From: Brachynemurus nebulosus
Taxonomy: Eukaryota > Arthropoda > Insecta > Neuroptera > Myrmeleontidae
Reading direction: 5' to 3'
Length of the DNA: 64,000 nt
NCBI GenBank assembly: GCA_035578155.1
Contig: JAPWDM010000005.1
Coordinates: forward strand, 35,984,108-36,048,107
In this document: piece after piece, positions 60,188 through 64,000 of the stretch
How positions within the stretch are numbered: position 1 is the stretch's first letter
Layout: every line of letters starts with the position of its first letter
Notes under the pieces: generated by a model
The model's database searches: none
What the model was told of the DNA's origin: nothing
What the model saw: the letters and a program-made list of their open reading frames with translations, nothing else
Made by a program: the position numbers and the translations under genes

Positions 60188-61453
60188 CTTTCCATATGGT
60201 CAAAAGTTATTGAAAAAACAGTATGCAGAAGAATCATGGATTTTCTGGAACATAACAAACTATTGTCTCCTGTGCAACATGGCTTCAGAACGCTTAACTC
60301 AACTACCAGCGCTATATTTGAATTTTACGAATATTTAGCAAAAGCGCTTGATGATGGACAGCATGTTATCGGTTTGTTTTTTGATCTGAGTGCAGCATTC
60401 GATACAGTTAATCATCACTTTCTACTTCAAAAATTAGAGAAAATTGGAATCAGAGGCAATTGCAGCAAGTTAATTGAATCCTATCTTGAAAATAGAAAAT
60501 TTTTTGTAGAAATTGAAAATGAACACTCAGAAATCAAAGAGCTTAAAGTTGGGGTACCACAAGGAAGTACAATTGGACCGCTGTTATTTATTTGTTATGT
60601 GAATGATTTATCAGAGTATGTGGACATTGGAAAAATAATCATGTACGCTGATGATGTTACTGTTTTGGTTAAAGCTAAAGATACAGAAGAAGTTAAAAAT
60701 TTAGCCAACGAAGTGCTTACCAAATTTAAATTGTGGTGCTACAAAAATCATCTAATAGTGAACATAAATAAAACTGCTCTTCTAGACTTTAAACTTAAAA
60801 ATATACAAAACATACATATGGAAATCACCAATGAAGAAATAACGCTGACATCTGTTACTAGTGTTAGGTTTTTAGGCACCATTATAGACAATAATTTAAA
60901 ATTCTCTGAACAAGTTGATGCGGTATGTAAAAAGTTGAACAAATGCTCTTACCAGATAACTATCTTGACAAAATATCTTGATCAAGATCAATTGCTAATG
61001 TTTTATTATGCTCATGTATTTTCCGCATTAAAGTACGGTATTGCTATGTGGGGAGGTTGCGCTGAGGCTAAGCGCATACTGATCATTCAAAAAAAGATCT
61101 TAAGAAAAATATTTAAAATAGGTGCAAGAGTTTCGTGTAAAGATTTTTTCAGGAAATGGGGCATTTTGACTATACCTGGAGTTTATATATACGAGTTATT
61201 AACTTACATGCATAAGAAACAATATTTTATAATAGCAAATACAAGTAGCCACTATAATACAAGATTTAAGTCATCATATGATTTTTCACACAGAACAGCC
61301 TTTTATGAGAAAACACCGTTGTATGTAGGTTATAAAGCATTTGATAAATTACCAACGGAAATACGTAGGGAAGAGAAATTTGTTCAATTTAAAAACAAAT
61401 TAAAAAATTATTTAATTAATTTGGCACCTTATGAAATAAGTGAATGTTTGTAA
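60185..61453 (+). CDS. Reverse transcriptase C-terminal part, non-LTR type
   Basis: 422 codons are open from the (TA)n border to TAA. The reading begins at a TTG and the first ATG is codon 18, so this is the 3' part of a longer ORF2 rather than a complete gene. The order matches a non-LTR reverse transcriptase. WSKVIEK and the QHGFR region lie at 5-35; FFDLSAAFDTVNH at 65-77 holds the first catalytic Asp. GVPQGSTIGPLLF is at 123-135. MYADDVTV at 153-160 holds the catalytic Asp pair. WCYKNHLIVNINKT is at 184-197, VRFLG at 227-231 and LKYGIAMWGG at 282-291 (thumb). A C-terminal HYNTR...LP.EIR...FK.KLK.YL block is typical of insect Jockey/CR1-group elements. The exact clade is not determined. 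No disabling mutation is present, which implies recent insertion. It cannot be autonomous without the upstream endonuclease. Confidence 0.93.
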
Positions 61454-61496
61454 TTTTTGACGTTTGTATACCTTTATTTGGTCATTTCTAATAAAT

Positions 61497-61512
<16 letters not shown>
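60185..61512 (+). mobile_element. 5'-truncated non-LTR retrotransposon
   Basis: The element begins abruptly at a (TA)n border inside the reverse transcriptase. It runs through the stop codon at 61451-61453 and about 37 bp of 3' UTR to an AATAAA at 61490-61495. It ends in a (TTA)n tail (61497-61512) that merges with (TA)n. 5' truncation and a short-repeat tail are the usual products of target-primed reverse transcription. ORF1, the endonuclease and the start of the RT are missing. Confidence 0.9.

Positions 61513-61577
<65 letters not shown>
61513..61577. repeat. (TA)n tract, right of the retrotransposon
   Basis: Pure TA directly continuing from the (TTA)n tail. A 101-codon frame across it is an artefact. 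Confidence 0.95.
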
Positions 61578-61581
<4 letters not shown>

Positions 61582-61679
61582 AACCCGTTGTGTAGCATTC
61601 TACGCCGCATTTGCATCCGCAGGACAGTTGTGGATCTCAGATAACACAACCTGTACCTATCTAAAATATTTTACCTTGG

Positions 61680-62990
61680 TAATAGTAAAAAGGTTTCAAA
61701 ATCGGTCAGTTATTTTATTTTTGACACTTTTAGGTCCTACTGACACTTCAGACCTTACATAACGTAATCTATATGTATCTAAAATAGCTCAGCTCCCCAA
61801 CAGTGAAAAAATTTTCAAAATCGGTCGGCTAGTTTATTTTTGACGCTTTTGGATCCGATGGACCCTGGCAGACTTTACATAACGTAATCTATATTTATCT
61901 AAAATAGTTTAGCTCTGTAAGAGTGAAAAAATTTTCAAAATCGGTCGGTTAGTTTATTTTTACCACTTTTGGGTCCTATTGACCCTGGCGGACCCTAAAT
62001 AACGTAATGTATGTCTATCTAAAATAGTTAGTTCCCCAACAGTGAAAAAATTTTCAAAATCGGTCGGTTAGTTTATTTTTGACACTTTTGGACCCATGGA
62101 CCCTGGCAGACCTTACATAACGTAATCTATATTTATCTAAAATAGTTTAGCTCTGTAACAGTGAAAAAATTTTCAAAATCGGTCGGTTGGTTTATTTTTG
62201 ACACTTTTGGATCCCATGGACCCTGGCAGACCTTACATAACGTAATCTATATTTATCTAAAATAATTTAGCTCTGTAACAGTGAAAAATTTTCAAAATCG
62301 GTCAGTTAGTTTATTTTTGACACTTTTGGGTTCTGTGGACCTTGGTGGACCTTACATAACGTAATTTATATTTATCTAAAATAGTTTAGCTCTGTAACAG
62401 TGAAAAAATTTTCAAAATCGGTCAGTTAGTTTATTTTTGACACTTCTGGATCCTATGGACTCTGGCAGACCTTACATAACGGAATCTATATTTATCTAAA
62501 ACAGTTTAGCTCTGTAACAGTGAAAAAATTTTCAAAATCGATCAGGCAGTTTATTTTTGACACTTTTGGGTCCTATGGACCGAGGCGGACCTTACATAAT
62601 GTATTCTAAATCTATCTAAAATAGTTTAGCTCTGTAACAGTGAAGAAATTTTTAAAATTGGTCGTTTAGTTTATTTTTTACAATTATGGGATCAGTAAAT
62701 CCTGGCGAAACTCATACAAGTCTAGTACTCTAACAGTAAGAAAAGGGTTCTAAGGATCTCATATAACTTATGGCAGTCCGTAAGCTTCTTGCGAACGTCA
62801 TTTAATTAATTAATTCAAATACTTTAACTTACTAACTGTGAAAAAATTTTTAAAATCGATTGGTTAATTAATTTCTGGCCTTTTTAGGTCCCGAAAACCT
62901 TGACCTCACATAAAATACGTTAAATCCATTTGAAATGGTTTAATTTTTTAACATTATTAATTATTAGTGGAAAAATTTTCAAAATCCATT
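61680..62990 (+). repeat. ~119-bp tandem array inside the R element
   Basis: The phrase GTGAAAAAATTTTCAAAATC, then GGTCGG, recurs at about 61684, 61801, 61921, 62041, 62159, 62280, 62399, 62519 and 62639 (period 118-120 bp), with weaker units to about 62990. Each unit also has CTTACATAACGTAATCTATA and ATCTAAAATAGTTTAGCTC. Adjacent units are highly similar in the middle and diverged at the edges, as expected of an array growing by unequal exchange. Two more units lie left of the retrotransposon (59872, 59991). Confidence 0.95.
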
Positions 62991-63638
62991 CAAAATATTT
63001 TGCCGTACATACATATGTACATTGTACACATTTTGTTTTGTTTCATATTTAATAATATTTATATCATAACATAATCTTCAATTTCTTGTTTACTTAAAAA
63101 TTCAATAAAAAAAAAAAAATTCTTCATTACATTAGCTTAGAAAATCTGTTTAATTTACATTTTTTAACATGGGATAGATCCATGCTAATTATAATGCAAT
63201 AAATGAGAAACAAAACTCTATACATGTATGTGTGTTATATCACATATATGTGAATAGTTTTCACTTGTTCTCACAAAATTCTTTAATAAAAAAGTGAAAT
63301 ATTTTTATACTTAATAAAGAACTGAGATATAAATATAAATTACTTATTAGACTAACAAAGAAAGAATAAAAGTGAAAATTTACATTTTCTCGAAAAATAC
63401 TTAAAATAGAAAGAAAATTATAAGAATATTTTCTTCATAGTTTTTTTTTTCCTTTTCAACGATGTAAAAACTGAACTGCCTTATGATAGGATCGAATGAT
63501 AAAAAATGGCCAGAAAACCTACTTCTGGGCATCCGACGTGTCTGGCTAACGAACTTAGCCAAGCCAATTCAGAATCCAGTCCGCACACAAAATTTCATAA
63601 GCGTTAGACGTTTCGTTCGAGAGTTATCGTGGGAACAC

Positions 63639-63643
<5 letters not shown>

Positions 63644-63709
<66 letters not shown>
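63644..63709. repeat. (TA)n tract at the right end of the R element
   Basis: Pure TA at the fixed R-family position between TTATCGTGGGAACACATAAA and ATTTTAGTGAATATC. Confidence 0.96.
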
Positions 63710-63712
<3 letters not shown>

Positions 63713-64000
63713 TTTAGTGAATATCATTTTCGTATTCTAGGGACCTCAAAACAGATTTCTGCCATAGCCCCGGACTCAGATTGCGTCATGACACCTACTG
63801 TAATAGCTGAATTTCGAGTTTTCGAAATTCGCTAATATGCATATGTACTTGAGGCTACTTCAACCGATAGTATTCTGGTTGGTTACATTTCCATTACATC
63901 CAAGAAAAGAACCTTTTCCAGTACCATTTTTACCATACAAATTTGGTTGTAATAAAAATGACAACTCTCAAAGAACTCACATGGTATATTCAATGCGTCA

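Larger units (their letters stand above)
59781..63836 (+). mobile_element. Large composite R element (4.06 kb with its passenger)
   Basis: The left end is CATCTGCATAACATAGCG, then AATTTCC; the right end is CGAAATTCGCTAAT. Inside, in order: two array units, (TA)n, the retrotransposon fragment, (TA)n again, nine or more ~119-bp units, degenerate units to about 62990, AT-rich DNA, then the (TA)n-type R end (GGCATCCGACGTGTCTGGC, TTCGTTCGAGAGTTATCGTG, (TA)n, AGGGACCTCAAAAC). The short R copies elsewhere match either its left or its right half, which ties the two kinds into one family. No transposase of its own is seen. Confidence 0.8.
58254..63987. mobile_element. E-family element split by two large insertions
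   Basis: Remaining E sequence: 58254-58450, 59690-59780 and about 63837-63987. Joined in order these follow the reverse complement of 28834-29291. The pieces are GAGAGTTGCCATTTTTATTA...CTAATGCATTAA; TTAATTAACAACATAAATGA...GTTAGGCGGTAAAAA; and ATGCATATGTACTTGAGGC...AACTCACATGGTATA. The intervening blocks are a TTAA-flanked element and a 4-kb R element. Non-coding itself. Confidence 0.88.

Noticed and set aside
60110..61577. The two (TA)n tracts around the RT considered as LTRs
   Set aside because: The RT has non-LTR motifs, a (TTA)n tail and no integrase or protease. The TA tracts are simple repeats belonging to the host element.
61680..62990. The regular ~119-bp array considered as a CRISPR or a satellite locus
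   Set aside because: Units are head-to-tail diverged copies without unique spacers, and they lie inside a TIR element. It is a transposon-borne minisatellite.

Overview
The window is very A+T-rich eukaryotic DNA, almost certainly from an animal and most likely an insect. The grounds are long (TA)n microsatellites, a non-LTR retrotransposon with an intact reverse transcriptase, hAT, Tc1/pogo-like and TTAA-flanked transposon ends, and no bacterial-style gene packing. I cannot name the species. There is no convincing host gene, tRNA, rRNA or CRISPR array. Most short open frames are chance frames in AT-rich DNA or frames through (TA)n tracts, which read as runs of Ile and Tyr.

The window reads as a transposon graveyard with a visible layering. 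Names used below are local. 'R' is a family with termini containing TAGCGAATTTCC and an internal (TA)n or ~119-bp tandem array. 'E' is a ~450-bp family with termini containing GAGAGTTGCCAT. 'F' and 'D' are dispersed repeats. 'A/B' is a pair of ~0.8-kb repeats that share a small open frame.

0-14 kb: small inverted-repeat elements, a TA-flanked MITE at 4.3 kb, a ~160-bp tandem array at 10 kb and an R copy at 10.7-11.2 kb. 14-24 kb: a short R copy, repeat A carrying a MITE insertion, repeat F interrupted by a TTAA-type element, a TA-flanked element at 21.2 kb and a TTAA-flanked element at 22.4 kb. 24-38 kb: the densest part. Four TA-flanked elements (24.8, 26.9, 30.3 and 35.7 kb) each repeat their own terminal 'phrase' internally. 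There is also a three-deep nest at 26.0-28.2 kb, two hAT-like elements with 8-bp target duplications (31.3 and 32.1 kb), a near-identical long-armed element (33.1-34.4 kb), and an element that has captured the 3' end of a cysteine-rich (CXC-like) protein gene (36.8-37.0 kb). 38-52 kb: repeat B, a hAT-like element built of ATCGAT motifs (44.8 kb), and two long-armed elements lying in inverted order (45.05-46.38 kb). 52-64 kb: a Tc1-like remnant with a decayed transposase tail, tandem R copies at 54 kb, and a nest at 58.25-63.99 kb. In that nest one E copy holds a TTAA element and a 4-kb R element, and the R element holds the retrotransposon fragment inside its (TA)n tract.

The only sizeable protein-coding sequence is the 5'-truncated reverse transcriptase at 60.2-61.5 kb. 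Two further protein remnants are recognisable by sequence: the CXC-like tail and the Tc1 transposase tail. All element boundaries were read by eye, so a few bases either way should be expected.
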